A stretch of DNA of 27,484 nucleotides from JBOHNM01 sp050730675 (GCA_050730675.1 JBOHNM010000040.1:1-27484); one strand, 5' to 3'. Counted from the first letter of the stretch, positions 1 through 11,444 are shown. Numbers and translations are program-made. The notes: a model not told the origin generated them from the letters alone.

Positions 1-336
1 GGCGAAGGCGACCACCCCGTCGCCTTCAACGACCACTCCACCGGCTGGCAGGGCGCCGTCCAGCAGGGTGGCTTCCCCGGCATCATCGTCAACTCCACCT
101 CCTCCGGCCCCGCCGCCTGCAACGCAGCGGACGTCGCCGGCCTCGGCGGGTCGCCCGGCCACGACGGCCAGAACACCGTTGACGACCTCGTCTACTACCT
201 CTCCCAGTTCTTCGCCGGCAACACCGCCGTCGCCGACCTCACCGACCTCGGCGGCACCGGCGGCCCCGACGGCCAGATCACCGTCGACGACCTCGTTGCC
301 TTCCTCGGCGCGTTCTTCTCCCCCTGCAACCCCTGA
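1..336 (+). CDS. GC-type dockerin-anchored secreted protein, C-terminal part (5' end outside window)
   Basis: The frame is open from base 1 to a TGA at 334-336, giving the last 111 residues of a longer protein. Residues from about 40 onward form the duplicated C-terminal domain seen four more times in this window. Its first half reads ADVAGLGG...HDGQNTVDDLVYYL...FF, its second half ADLTDLGG...PDGQITVDDLVAFLGAFF, and it ends Cys-Asn-Pro. A Cys sits just before the first half and another just before the stop. This is the GC-type dockerin of Phycisphaerales, thought to attach exported proteins to an extracellular partner. The 37 residues before it (GWQGAV, GGFPGIIVNST) look like the end of a beta-rich extracellular domain that cannot be identified. 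A strong hairpin follows the stop by about 100 bases. Confidence 0.85.
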   Translation, partial: GEGDHPVAFNDHSTGWQGAVQQGGFPGIIVNSTSSGPAACNAADVAGLGGSPGHDGQNTVDDLVYYLSQFFAGNTAVADLTDLGGTGGPDGQITVDDLVAFLGAFFSPCNP

Positions 337-432
337 CGCACACACTCGTGCCAAGGCACGACTGAACCCGGTGCTCAGCGCCGCGTGAACGGTCGCCCCC
401 ATCACGCCCGTTCGCCAGCCCGCCAAGCACCC

Positions 433-459
433 AAAGCCCCGGCCCGACCGGGGCTTTTT
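433..459. terminator. Bidirectional intrinsic terminator between convergent genes
   Basis: AAAGCCCCGG and CCGGGGCTTT pair around a five-base loop (CCCGA), followed by a run of five T on the plus strand and preceded by AAA. The hairpin lies between the dockerin gene ending at 336 and the minus-strand gene whose stop is at 459-461, so it can end transcription from the left and probably also from the right. Confidence 0.85.
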
Positions 460-854
460 CATTTCCGCGATTTGCTGCCGGCCGCCTTCTTCGCGCCCGC
501 ACCATCATCATCCGCATCCGCCGCGTGCAGCGCGTGCATCACCCGGTGCAGCACCGGCGCCAGAAGCACCGCCGCCGCCGTCAGAAACACAACCCCCGAA
601 AAGATCGAGTAGAAGATCAAAAACATCTTGCCGGCGCTCGACTTCTCGCCCCCCGGCGGACCCATGCCCGTCAGAATCATCGCGGCGTCGTACGCCGAGT
701 CGATCCACGTCGTCCCCTCGCACAGCTTGTAGCCGACCGTGCCGATCGCCAGCGATACCGCGATGAGGATCCCCGCCGCAGCAACGTGCTTGAGCTGCCG
801 CACGATGAACCGCCGTCGCGGCAGCAGCTTCTGGGTGTGGTGCTCGTAGATCAA
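459..854 (-). CDS. Small two-helix membrane protein with ion-channel-like pore loop
   Basis: 131 residues. After a basic cytoplasmic start (LPRRRFIVRQ) there is one membrane helix at about 25-43. An amphipathic stretch with a short helix at about 50-61 leads into TGMGPP at 62-67. A second membrane helix spans about 77-100, and the tail is charged (DADDD, then Lys-rich). Helix, re-entrant loop, helix is the layout of the pore module of two-TM potassium channels (Ion_trans_2 type), where the filter is normally TVGYG. Here the equivalent position reads TGMG, so selectivity is unknown and the channel assignment is inference. The gene is divergent from gcvP with 194 bases between them, and its 3' end abuts the terminator at 433-459. 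It could instead be a structural membrane protein. Confidence 0.7.
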   Translation of the reverse strand: MIYEHHTQKLLPRRRFIVRQLKHVAAAGILIAVSLAIGTVGYKLCEGTTWIDSAYDAAMILTGMGPPGGEKSSAGKMFLIFYSIFSGVVFLTAAAVLLAPVLHRVMHALHAADADDDGAGAKKAAGSKSRK

Positions 855-1048
855 GGCCGCCCCCGTTCCATCAGCCTAGCTCTCTGCTTGCCTGTCGGCA
901 GCCTCTCCCACTCAAACGGCCGAAATGCTCCGCTTTCCCCGCGGTTCGCGGCCTTCCCTGAAACCCCCTTTCCCGCAACCTACCCTGCACTTTCCCCGCC
1001 TCGCGCCGACCCGTTTTCGTCTCCCGAACGCCTCCAAATCGAGCCCCC

Positions 1049-4009
<2,961 letters not shown>

Positions 4010-4028
4010 TGTGCTATCGTCATCGGGT

Positions 4029-4781
4029 CTACTTCCCCTCCCTCATCTTCCCCACCCACCCCGCAAGACCCCGGTGCATGTACCCCGGCGCGTTCACGAT
4101 CAGCGTCCCCTGGTAGTAGCGGATCGTCCCGCTCGACCCGCCGCCGGTCCCCCACCGCTCGCCTTCGACCAGGGAGGTCACAACCTGCACGAGCTCCTCG
4201 CCCCGGTCCTCACGGGTCTTGGGGGCGTCATGACGCGCCTCGCGCCGTCCGAACGTGAACGGCGCGCCGCTGCCGGACAGCACCTGCTGCAGATCGATCT
4301 CCGGCGCCTGGTCGAACATCGGCATCGCGAACAGCAGGTCGTTAACGTCGTAGACCTCCAGACGCTTGAACTGGTCCAGCCGATCCTTCGTTCCCACCTG
4401 CATCACCCCGGCCGCCGTCACTTGCCACGACGAGTCCATTCCCTCGGCGTTCATCGTCCGCACAACGCGCTCGATCGCCTCCATCACTGTCCCATCCTTC
4501 AGCGACAGCGTCACCAGGTGCTCACGGTCCCAGCCGTCCTGCTTGTCGGTCTTCCACAGCACGTCGATCGACGCACCCGCCGCCTCACCCAGGTAGCCCA
4601 TCACTGTGTGCAACGGCGCATCGCGGAACTCCGCCGTCACCGGCGCGTTCCACCCCGTTCGTGCCGGCGCAGCCGCCACAGCGGGCTTGACCGGTTCGGC
4701 CGCTCGTGGCGCAGCCCCCAGCCCGACAGCCACCAACACCACAGCGACCGACGACAGACCGATAGCGCGGCACGCAACCAT
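4029..4781 (-). CDS. Exported secretin-N-domain-like protein, paralogue of the next gene
   Basis: 250 residues from the ATG at 4781, chosen because AAGGAG lies seven bases upstream. The frame stays open further upstream but has no comparable site. Residues 1-27 form a hydrophobic signal segment ending in an Ala-rich region. The STN-like part (FRDAPLHTVMGYL, then IDVLWKTDKQDGWDREHLVT) resembles the short N-terminal domain of secretins and TonB receptors. It is followed by KRLEVYDVNDLLF, a segment common in planctomycete secretin-like proteins, and a C-terminal RYYQGTLIVNAPGYMHR motif. There is no secretin beta-barrel, so this is not an outer-membrane gate. It shares near-identical blocks with 4989-5990 but lacks that protein's last 45 or so residues. 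Function is unknown; a periplasmic structural or adaptor role is an inference. Confidence 0.8.
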   Translation of the reverse strand: MVACRAIGLSSVAVVLVAVGLGAAPRAAEPVKPAVAAAPARTGWNAPVTAEFRDAPLHTVMGYLGEAAGASIDVLWKTDKQDGWDREHLVTLSLKDGTVMEAIERVVRTMNAEGMDSSWQVTAAGVMQVGTKDRLDQFKRLEVYDVNDLLFAMPMFDQAPEIDLQQVLSGSGAPFTFGRREARHDAPKTREDRGEELVQVVTSLVEGERWGTGGGSSGTIRYYQGTLIVNAPGYMHRGLAGWVGKMREGK

Positions 4782-4923
4782 GAGCGGCTCCTTGCACTGG
4801 CCCCCGGCGAGGTGCATCAGTTGTGTGGTTCGACGCCCGAGACCCGCCGCGGTTCCGCGGCGTCTGTAACAACCGATCGATATCGGCCTCAACATTGATC
4901 GGCACAACCGCGCCACCCCAAAC

Positions 4924-4952
4924 GAAAAAGCCCCGAGCAATCGCCCGGGGCC
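4924..4952 (-). terminator. Intrinsic terminator downstream of the 4989-5990 gene
   Basis: Read on the minus strand, GCCCCGGGC and GCTCGGGGC form a nine-base stem with one mismatch around a four-base loop, then a run of five T. It sits 37 bases past the stop of 4989-5990 and upstream of 4029-4781, so the two paralogues are probably separate transcription units. Confidence 0.85.
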
Positions 4953-4988
4953 TTGAAGTCTCAATCGCGTGGAATTCGGCGAACGCGG

Positions 4989-5990
4989 TCAGGGCTTGAT
5001 GCTGCCGCCGCCCCCACCACCGCCTCCACCACCGCCGCCCGGCGAACCGATGCCGCCGACAACGCCCGTGACAGGGATGCCCTCGAACCGCTCGAGCTTG
5101 CTGACCGAACTATCGATGTTCATCGCGACATAACGCTTGCCCGTTGTGACGGTCGTTCGCGTCGAGGGCCACCACGGGTAGCCGTTGAGCGCCCGGTGCA
5201 TGTAGTCCGGCGCGTTGACGATCAGGTTGCCCTGGTAGTACTTCATCGTGCCGCCCGAGCCGCCGGTCTCCACCCACTGGTCGCTCTCGACGAGCTGGCC
5301 GATCAGCGCGATCAGGTCGGTCGCGCGGTCTTCCTTGGGCTTCTCGTTCTCGCGGTTCTGGTTGCGGTTCTGGTTGTTGGTGAACGGGGACTGGCCGCTA
5401 CCGCCGCCGCCCTGCCCGCTGCTCTGCAGAACCTGCTGCAGGTCGATCGTCGGAGCCTGGTCATAGACCGGCATGACGAACAGCAGGTCGTTGATGTCGT
5501 AGATCTCAATCCGCTTGAACTTGTTCAAGCGGTCCTTGGTGCCGACCTGCATCGTGCCCAGGTCGGTGAGCTGCCAGCTCGCTGCGTTGCCCGTCTCGGC
5601 ATCCATCTTGAGCAGCAGCCGCTCGAGGAACGCCAGCGCCGGCATATCCGTCGCCGAGATGGTGACCAGGTGCTCACGGTCCCAGCCGTCTTCCTTGTCG
5701 GTCTTCCACAGAACATCGATCCGCGCGCCGGTCGTGTCGCGGAGGTAATCCATGACCTTCTGCAGCGGCTGCTCGTTGAAGTCCACCGTAATCGGCTTCT
5801 GCATCCGCAAAAGCGTGTCGCGGCCGGGGATGCCGGTCGTCCGGAACACCGGGGCCGCTGTCGCGGCAGGTGTAGCCGGGGCCGCGGGGGCAGGGGTCGC
5901 GCCGCCGCCGTTGCTCTGGGCAACCGCCATGCCCGCCAAGGCGAGCAGCGCGCCGACACCAAAAATCCGTACCGTGCTGATCAGGTTCAT
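4989..5990 (-). CDS. Exported secretin-N-domain-like protein with poly-glycine tail
   Basis: 333 residues from the ATG at 5990, which has GGAG six bases upstream; a TTG one codon earlier is too close to that site. A signal peptide covers residues 1-25 and ends AQ. An Ala/Pro linker follows, then the STN-like region (VDFNEQPLQKVMDYL, IDVLWKTDKEDGWDREHLVT), KRIEIYDINDLLFVMPVYDQAP, an Asn/Arg/Glu-rich spacer, and KYYQGNLIVNAPDYMHRAL. The last part is unique to this copy: a short segment (YVAMNIDSSVSKLERFEGIPVTG) leads to twelve consecutive glycines and SIKP. The glycines use mixed codons, so the run is selected or old rather than a simple slippage tract. Tandem duplication with 4029-4781 is plain. 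No secretin channel domain is present, and its role is unknown. Confidence 0.85.
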   Translation of the reverse strand: MNLISTVRIFGVGALLALAGMAVAQSNGGGATPAPAAPATPAATAAPVFRTTGIPGRDTLLRMQKPITVDFNEQPLQKVMDYLRDTTGARIDVLWKTDKEDGWDREHLVTISATDMPALAFLERLLLKMDAETGNAASWQLTDLGTMQVGTKDRLNKFKRIEIYDINDLLFVMPVYDQAPTIDLQQVLQSSGQGGGGSGQSPFTNNQNRNQNRENEKPKEDRATDLIALIGQLVESDQWVETGGSGGTMKYYQGNLIVNAPDYMHRALNGYPWWPSTRTTVTTGKRYVAMNIDSSVSKLERFEGIPVTGVVGGIGSPGGGGGGGGGGGGSIKP

Positions 5991-6211
5991 CAACCGCTCC
6001 TTGTCTCAGCCCCGAGAGTGCTATCCAGAGGCCTATCCATCACTTGCGTACCAATCCAGTTCGAACACGACGCCCCAACAGACGTCCAGAAACCAGTATA
6101 TCGGGCGGCGGCCTCCCGCACACACAGCCTACCCGGTCTGTGGAATATGACGCCCCAAACCCGGCCGGGTTCCAACCAATTTCTTGCGGCACCCCGACTG
6201 GCCCCCCACCC

Positions 6212-8305
6212 TTAGGGGCACCCGACAAAGAAATCCGTCACCGCCAGCACCATGTCATCGGCCGTGAGCAGCCCATCCGGACCGCTCCCACCCCCCGGCC
6301 CGGTCAGGTCCGCCAGCCGATCCCCGGCAAAATACCGGCTCAAAAAGGCGATCAGGTCGTCCATCGTCACCCGGCCGTCGGCAAAGCCCCCGCCCCCCAG
6401 TCCAACCAGATCGATGGCGTTGCTGTACGAGAACTGGATTGAACCGCCGGTGTACCAGACCCGCCCCCGCCGGGCCCCAGATGGCGCCGGCAGGTCCAGC
6501 GAGTCGAACTGTTCAAAGAACCCGGTCCCCGTCGGCGTTGTCGAGAACCCCGCTAAAAGCGATGCGGCGAGACAGCCGCTCGGCTGGTACCCATTGACAA
6601 ACTGGACACGCAGCCGCCCCCCGAGCGTCAGTCCCTGCTGCCCCGGCGAGATCCGCGGCACGTTCAACGACACATTCGGCGGGCCGCCGATCTGCTCCGT
6701 CAGTGTCGCCGTCTGCATCGAGAACAGGCTCGCGAGGTTCCAGTTCGAGCCCGGCCCAAGAATGATCTCCCCGCTGTTGAACACGGTCATGTCGCTCACC
6801 GTGGCCCGCGACTTGACCTCGATGAGCCCCTCGTTCACGATCGAGTTGGCGGACCCGGTCTGCGCCGCAAGGTTCCGCAGCTCTTCGACCACGATCGTGC
6901 CGCGGTTGATCATCCGCGTGGATGGCACGGATGTCTGCCAGACGAGCACGTTGTTCTGCCCGCGCGCCCGCAGCGTCACGCCCGGCTCGATCGTCAGCGG
7001 CCCGTTTATCCGCAGTGATGTGGACACCGTGGTCTGGGTCGTGCCCATCACGATCTCGCCGTTGCCGGCGATGGTCTGCGCCGTTTGGAGTTGTCCGAAG
7101 TTCAGGCTCGCCGAATTGGCCGCCAGCGTGAGCGTGCCGCCGTTGAGCAGCGTCATCCCGCCGGTGACGTTCAGCATCGTCCCGGCAAGTGAAGTGAAGC
7201 TCGCACCGCCGAATGAACAGGCGTTGATGGTCGCCGTGCCGCCGAAGGCCGCGCCGCCCTCGAAGCGGCACCGCGTGTAGGTGCCCACACCTGCGTACAC
7301 CGGGCCGGTCAACGTGCAATCGGTCAAGTTCGCGGCCTCACCAAACGTCGCCGCCCCTTCGATCCGCACGCCCGTCCACGCGGTATTGCTCAGGCACTGC
7401 ATCGAACCGTCACCGGTCACCACCAGCCGCCCGCCGTTCACCGAGCCGCCGAAGAACCGCACCTGCCCCATGGCGGAGTTGATCTGCACCCCCTGCACCG
7501 GCGTCATCGCGGCGCCCTGCACCGTCAACTGCCCGCCGTTGCGTTGCACCAGTCCGAAGTCGGAAAACGTCCCGCCCAGCTGGAAATTGCCGGCGCTGGA
7601 CCGCAGCGTCCCGGTGTTGCTCCACGCGATCGAGGAGAAGAAGACGTTCGCCGCGCCCGCGCTCACCACGAGCCCTTCGTTGACGAACACCGGGTACTGG
7701 TTGAACATCTGGGTTGTGCCGATCACGCTCAGGGCGCTCCCCGAGTTCGAGGCTCGCAGCGTGCCGCGGTTGACCACACGCGTCCCGACGCCCGGAATCA
7801 TCGAGATGATCATGCTCCGACCGCCACTCCCCTCGATCTCAATCCCCACACCGATCGCCAGATCCACGCCTTGCGTGACGGTGATCGACCCGCTCGACGA
7901 TGCCGAATCGGCGAAGATGCGCCCGGCGCCGCCGATCTGCCGCGCGCCGGCCGTTGTGAACCGCAGCCGCACGGCTCCGCCCTGTGTCCCGCCGCTGACC
8001 GTCGCGTTGTTGGCGAGGATCAGGTCGCCGCCGATCTGTAGACCGATCCCGCCCGGCTCGAACACCAGGTTTCGCGCCAGGCTCAAACTCCGCACCGAAG
8101 CGTCGGCCAGGCGCACAGCCGTGGCCCCCGGCCCGATTACCACATCGTCGTCGAGCCCGGGCAGGCTCGGGGCGCTCGACCAATTGGCGGCGTTGTTCCA
8201 CGAGACGCCGTCACCTAGGCCCGTCCATGTCACGGAAACAGGCCCTGCGCCCAGAGTGAGCGAAGGAATTACCAGCGCTACCAACGACCAGAGCCATCGA
8301 GTCAT
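6212..8305 (-). CDS. Large secreted beta-helix (autotransporter-repeat-like) protein with GC-type dockerin
   Basis: 697 residues. A signal peptide covers about 1-19, followed by VTWTGLGDGVSWNNAANWSS, a start typical of autotransporter-associated beta-strand passenger proteins. The body (about 40-600) is a series of short strands with recurring phrases: NRGTLRAS, NTGTLRSS, NRGTIVVEE, NEGLIEVKS, LNGGTLTLA. This is the pattern of a right-handed parallel beta-helix. Residues from about 631 form the dockerin-like tail (DLVGLGGGGFADGRVTMDDL, then ADLTGPGGGSGPDGLLTADDM) ending VGCP. Unlike the other copies it lacks the Cys just before the first half. The protein is probably exported and held at the cell surface. 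Only a weak purine-rich site (AGGGGTG) precedes the ATG. It is a single gene on its own strand segment, 117 bases past the end of the exporter pair. Confidence 0.85.
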   Translation of the reverse strand: MTRWLWSLVALVIPSLTLGAGPVSVTWTGLGDGVSWNNAANWSSAPSLPGLDDDVVIGPGATAVRLADASVRSLSLARNLVFEPGGIGLQIGGDLILANNATVSGGTQGGAVRLRFTTAGARQIGGAGRIFADSASSSGSITVTQGVDLAIGVGIEIEGSGGRSMIISMIPGVGTRVVNRGTLRASNSGSALSVIGTTQMFNQYPVFVNEGLVVSAGAANVFFSSIAWSNTGTLRSSAGNFQLGGTFSDFGLVQRNGGQLTVQGAAMTPVQGVQINSAMGQVRFFGGSVNGGRLVVTGDGSMQCLSNTAWTGVRIEGAATFGEAANLTDCTLTGPVYAGVGTYTRCRFEGGAAFGGTATINACSFGGASFTSLAGTMLNVTGGMTLLNGGTLTLAANSASLNFGQLQTAQTIAGNGEIVMGTTQTTVSTSLRINGPLTIEPGVTLRARGQNNVLVWQTSVPSTRMINRGTIVVEELRNLAAQTGSANSIVNEGLIEVKSRATVSDMTVFNSGEIILGPGSNWNLASLFSMQTATLTEQIGGPPNVSLNVPRISPGQQGLTLGGRLRVQFVNGYQPSGCLAASLLAGFSTTPTGTGFFEQFDSLDLPAPSGARRGRVWYTGGSIQFSYSNAIDLVGLGGGGFADGRVTMDDLIAFLSRYFAGDRLADLTGPGGGSGPDGLLTADDMVLAVTDFFVGCP

Positions 8306-8422
8306 GGCACACCCCTGAGAAGGTTTTCAAATCGAACCCGACGGAGCGAGAACCGCCCGCCGCTCTCCAGCCTCAACACCCAGTCTAACGACTTTTCGCA
8401 CCCTCGCTAGTGGGGAGTTCCA

Positions 8423-9496
8423 TCATTTTTGTGAAGATCCCGCATCGATGAACACATCCACCAATTGACCGGGGAAAAGTCTGGACTTCGGCCTCCCCAC
8501 GATGTCGAAGAGCACCTCGACCACCCGCGTGTCCACCCGCTCGATCGTTGTTCCGGTCAGGTCCTGCTTGGGCATCGCCAGCGGCTCGACCCGCACCATC
8601 TTGAGGTCGATCTCCTCGCCGTGGACGCCCCGTACCCGGGCCTTGGCCGCGGCCCCGTCCCGAAGCTGCGGCGCATCCTCTTCGTCCACCCGGGCCCGGA
8701 CCCGCAGGGTCGAGAGGTCCCCCACCACCATCGGCGCGTTCGACGCCGCCGTCGCCGCGGCCGTCACGTACTGCCCCGGCTCGAGGCTTCGCTTTAAGAC
8801 TGTGCCATCGATCGGGGAGCGGATGGTCATCCGCTCCAGCCGCAGCTCAACCGCACGCACGTCTGCCTCGGCCTGCGCCGCCTCGGCCTTGGCCACCGCC
8901 AGGTCCTGCGTCCAGACGCCGGCCTTGAGCAGGTCCAGGTCCGCCTTCGCTTGCGCCACGCGCGTCTTGGCCATCTGCACGGCGTACTGCTTGCGCGTGT
9001 ATTCCTCCTCGGTGATCGCGCGCCGGTCCGTCACGGTGTCCCAACGGGTCAGCTGCGACTGCATGTCCCCCAGCAGGCTCTCCGCCTCGGCGAGCTTCGC
9101 CTCTGCCGGCGGCAGGTTCTCCGGCCGGGGCTGCGCGGCCAGGCGCGCCACCCTCGCCTCGGCCGCGGCGGCCTGCGATTTCACGCGGACCAGCTCCGCC
9201 TGCAGCAGCCGCTCGTCGAGCTTGAAGAGCGGCTGGCCCTTGGTCACCTTGTCACCAACCTGTGCCAGGACATCGACCACCAGCCCGGCATCGGTGGTGC
9301 CGATGGGGATGTTGCGGGAGACCGCCTCGATGGTCCCCGAGGCCGCGATGCCGTGCGCATACGGATTGACGCTCGGGGGCGCGGCGGGCGCGGGCGACGG
9401 CGGCTTGTCCTGCCCCTGGGTGGCGACGGCGTAGACCGCCACCGTCGTCCCGGCGAGGGCTGCCACAATTGTAAGCCATTTCACCACGTTGATCAT
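8423..9496 (-). CDS. HlyD/DevB-type membrane fusion protein (periplasmic adaptor)
   Basis: 357 residues. One N-terminal membrane helix (about 5-26) is followed by a Pro-rich linker. The first half of a lipoyl-like domain contains GDKVTKGQPL (81-90), a long Ala/Glu/Arg-rich alpha-helical hairpin spans about 97-222, and the second lipoyl half begins RSPIDGTVLKRSLEPGQYV (226 on). A beta-barrel and membrane-proximal domain complete it. The adaptor links an inner-membrane ABC permease to an outer-membrane route. The permease gene lies 31 bases upstream on the same strand, so the two form an operon. DevB of heterocyst glycolipid export is the nearest named relative by organisation; the substrate here is unknown. 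Confidence 0.92.
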   Translation of the reverse strand: MINVVKWLTIVAALAGTTVAVYAVATQGQDKPPSPAPAAPPSVNPYAHGIAASGTIEAVSRNIPIGTTDAGLVVDVLAQVGDKVTKGQPLFKLDERLLQAELVRVKSQAAAAEARVARLAAQPRPENLPPAEAKLAEAESLLGDMQSQLTRWDTVTDRRAITEEEYTRKQYAVQMAKTRVAQAKADLDLLKAGVWTQDLAVAKAEAAQAEADVRAVELRLERMTIRSPIDGTVLKRSLEPGQYVTAAATAASNAPMVVGDLSTLRVRARVDEEDAPQLRDGAAAKARVRGVHGEEIDLKMVRVEPLAMPKQDLTGTTIERVDTRVVEVLFDIVGRPKSRLFPGQLVDVFIDAGSSQK

Positions 9497-9527
9497 TCCA
9501 CACCGCCTTTGCCCGTCTCGGAACAGA

Positions 9528-10655
9528 CTACTTGAATACGACCGCCGGCTCCAGCCGGATCACGCTGCGCAGGCTCAAGAAGCTCGCCAGTCCCACACAC
9601 ATGAGCATGCCGATGAACGATCCGACAAAGAGCCACCAAGGAAAGAACGCCGCCAGCTCGGTCCCGGGCTTGCGGCTCGACAGAGCGAAGATCGCCGTCC
9701 CGCCGATGCCGATCCCGAAGCCGACCAGCCCGACCCAGAACGCCTGCAGAAGCACCATGCGCACAAGCCGGAAATTGCTCGTCCCCATCGCCTTGAGCAC
9801 CGCGTAGTACCGCCCGTTCTCGACGGTGAACTGGTAGAAGACGGCCGTCGAGATCGCCAGCCCGACGACCACGCCCAGCAGCACCGTGATCCCGAAGTTG
9901 ATCCCGATACCCGTCTCCTTCAGGATGAAGTTGACCGTCAAGTCGAGCATCTCGTCGGCCGTCAACGCCCGCAGGTTTGTGGACTGTGCGATCCGCGATT
10001 GGATCTCGGGGATCGGCACGTCGGGCTTGCACTTGACGAGGATGAACGTGATCTTGTTCCGTCCCAGCGGCACGAACTGGATCGCGTTCTCGAAGGTCGT
10101 GTACACCAGCGCCGGCGAATCGAACCCGCTCTTGGCGCGGCAATACCCCACGACGATCGCCCGCTTGTCGTTGAGCTTGAGCTGGTCGCCGATTCGGGGA
10201 AAGTCCAGCTTGGCCCGGGCCGACTCCTCGACGAAGACGGCGTCGGGGCGGCGCAGGTCCTCCAGGCGGCCCTGCGTCACCTCGGGCGGTTGACCCACCA
10301 TTGTGGTGCGGTCGATGCCGACGAGGTTGACGATCCGCGAGTTGCCGTTGGGCAGGTCGCACGTGGCCCGAGCGTTGAAGAACGGCTCCGCCCATTCCAC
10401 ACCCGGCACCGACCGCACCCGTGCCAGGTCGGCGTCCGACAGGGCCCGGCTCTCGCTGATCCACCGGACGTATGGATCGGCCACCCACAGGTCCGGTTGG
10501 CCGACGTTCTGCAGCGCCCCCGACGAACGCTTGAGCAGCCCCATGAAGATCGCCCCCTGCTGGCTCATCAGCAGCACGGCGAACGCCAGCCCGGCGACGA
10601 GCGAAACATATTTGGCTCGGTCGCCGAGCAACATCTTCAGGGCGATGGTGTTCAT
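9528..10655 (-). CDS. DevC/FtsX-family ABC transporter permease
   Basis: 375 residues. A membrane helix at about 16-36 is followed by a periplasmic domain of about 200 residues (QPDLWVADPYVRWISESRAL, EVTQGRLEDL, VFVEESARAKL). Three membrane helices lie at roughly 248-270, 298-322 and 340-362, and the protein ends RLEPAVVFK. This is the MacB/DevC architecture, with the large extracytoplasmic loop after the first helix. It is the first gene of a two-gene operon with the adaptor. No DevA-type ATPase gene is in the window: upstream lies a divergent methyltransferase and downstream of the adaptor a beta-helix protein. The ATPase must be encoded elsewhere. No strong ribosome-binding site precedes the ATG. 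Confidence 0.9.
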   Translation of the reverse strand: MNTIALKMLLGDRAKYVSLVAGLAFAVLLMSQQGAIFMGLLKRSSGALQNVGQPDLWVADPYVRWISESRALSDADLARVRSVPGVEWAEPFFNARATCDLPNGNSRIVNLVGIDRTTMVGQPPEVTQGRLEDLRRPDAVFVEESARAKLDFPRIGDQLKLNDKRAIVVGYCRAKSGFDSPALVYTTFENAIQFVPLGRNKITFILVKCKPDVPIPEIQSRIAQSTNLRALTADEMLDLTVNFILKETGIGINFGITVLLGVVVGLAISTAVFYQFTVENGRYYAVLKAMGTSNFRLVRMVLLQAFWVGLVGFGIGIGGTAIFALSSRKPGTELAAFFPWWLFVGSFIGMLMCVGLASFLSLRSVIRLEPAVVFK

Positions 10656-10717
10656 GACGCGATCAAGCGTACGCCCACGGGACGGCGGCCCCGGCGGGAG
10701 ATATCCTCAGCGCACGC

Positions 10718-11329
10718 ATGCGCCAACTCCTCCGCGACATCAAGCAGTCGATCAAGTTCGCCCGCTGGCGCATGCGCGGACGCCCCGGGACGCCGCCGTC
10801 GATCGCCAAACGGCACACGCTGGCGAGATACGCCAAGGAGTTCGGCGTGCTGGTCTTCGTTGAGACCGGCACCCACCGGTGCGAGACGACGTGGTTCCTC
10901 CGCCGCCACTTTCGGGAGCTGCACACCATCGAGGTCGAGCCGGCCAAGGTCGCCGCGGCCAAGCGGTTGTGCGAGGGGCAGGCGCACATCCACGTTTATG
11001 AGGGCGACAGCGGAAAGGTGCTGCCGCAGGTGCTGGCGAAGCTGACCGAGCCGGCGCTGTTCTGGCTCGATGGGCACTACATGGATGCCCACAGCGGCGA
11101 CCCCAACAACAAGACGCCCGCGAGCGCCGAGCTGCTGGCGGTGCTGCGCCACGCCGTCAAGAACCATGTCATCGTGATCGACGACGCGTCGCTGTTCAAC
11201 GGGCGCGACGGCTACCCGTCGATGGACGAGCTGCTGGCTGTGGTGAAGCGCGAGCGGCCGGACCTGCACGTGCTGGTGGCGCACAACAGCATCCGGCTGA
11301 CGACGCGGCCGGCGCATGTGGTCGTGTGA
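10718..11329 (+). CDS. Putative class I SAM-dependent methyltransferase
   Basis: 203 residues. A basic N-terminal stretch (1-40) leads into a Rossmann core. VFVETGTHRCETTWFL (47-62) is the glycine-containing SAM loop, IEVEPAKVAAAKRL places the acidic ribose-binding residue at E72, EGDSGKVLPQVL has D97, LFWLDGHYMDAH (115-126) follows strand 4, and VIVIDDASLF (151-160) is a later core strand. Proteins of this kind often sit in surface-polysaccharide or small-molecule modification settings, but nothing nearby identifies the substrate. It is divergent from the DevC-like permease with 62 bases between starts and ends 43 bases before the tRNA gene, which is on the other strand. Confidence 0.75.
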   Translation: MRQLLRDIKQSIKFARWRMRGRPGTPPSIAKRHTLARYAKEFGVLVFVETGTHRCETTWFLRRHFRELHTIEVEPAKVAAAKRLCEGQAHIHVYEGDSGKVLPQVLAKLTEPALFWLDGHYMDAHSGDPNNKTPASAELLAVLRHAVKNHVIVIDDASLFNGRDGYPSMDELLAVVKRERPDLHVLVAHNSIRLTTRPAHVVV

Positions 11330-11372
11330 TTATCAAAGAACGTGTCCGCCGGAAGAGTTCCGGCCCTGCGAA

Positions 11373-11444
11373 AGCCACTTCAGGGATTTGAACCCTGGAC
11401 CTATGCTTTACGAAAGCATCGCTCTACCGCTGAGCTAAAGTGGC
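11373..11444 (-). tRNA. tRNA-Thr (anticodon CGT)
   Basis: 72 bases without encoded CCA. On the minus strand the acceptor arms GCCACTT and AAGTGGC pair perfectly. The D-arm is GCTC-AGCGGTA-GAGC, the anticodon arm ATGCT-TTCGTAA-AGCAT, and the T-arm CAGGG-TTCAAAT-CCCTG. The anticodon CGT occupies plus positions 11410-11412 and reads ACG, threonine. It has the same layout as the E. coli CGU threonine tRNA. Confidence 0.96.

Noticed and set aside
855..1048. Glycine riboswitch in the gcvP leader
   Set aside because: I looked for the paired aptamer signature and did not find the conserved core bases; the leader is C-rich and unstructured by eye.
4011..6442. Plus-strand open frames opposite the two secretin-like genes
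   Set aside because: They are Arg/His-rich translations without domains, while the minus-strand genes have signal peptides, ribosome-binding sites and mutual homology.
11373..11444. tRNA-Thr as the attachment site of the 14-17.5 kb island
   Set aside because: The island starts about 2.4 kb away with hflX between. I saw no copy of the tRNA 3' end at the island's far edge and no integrase.
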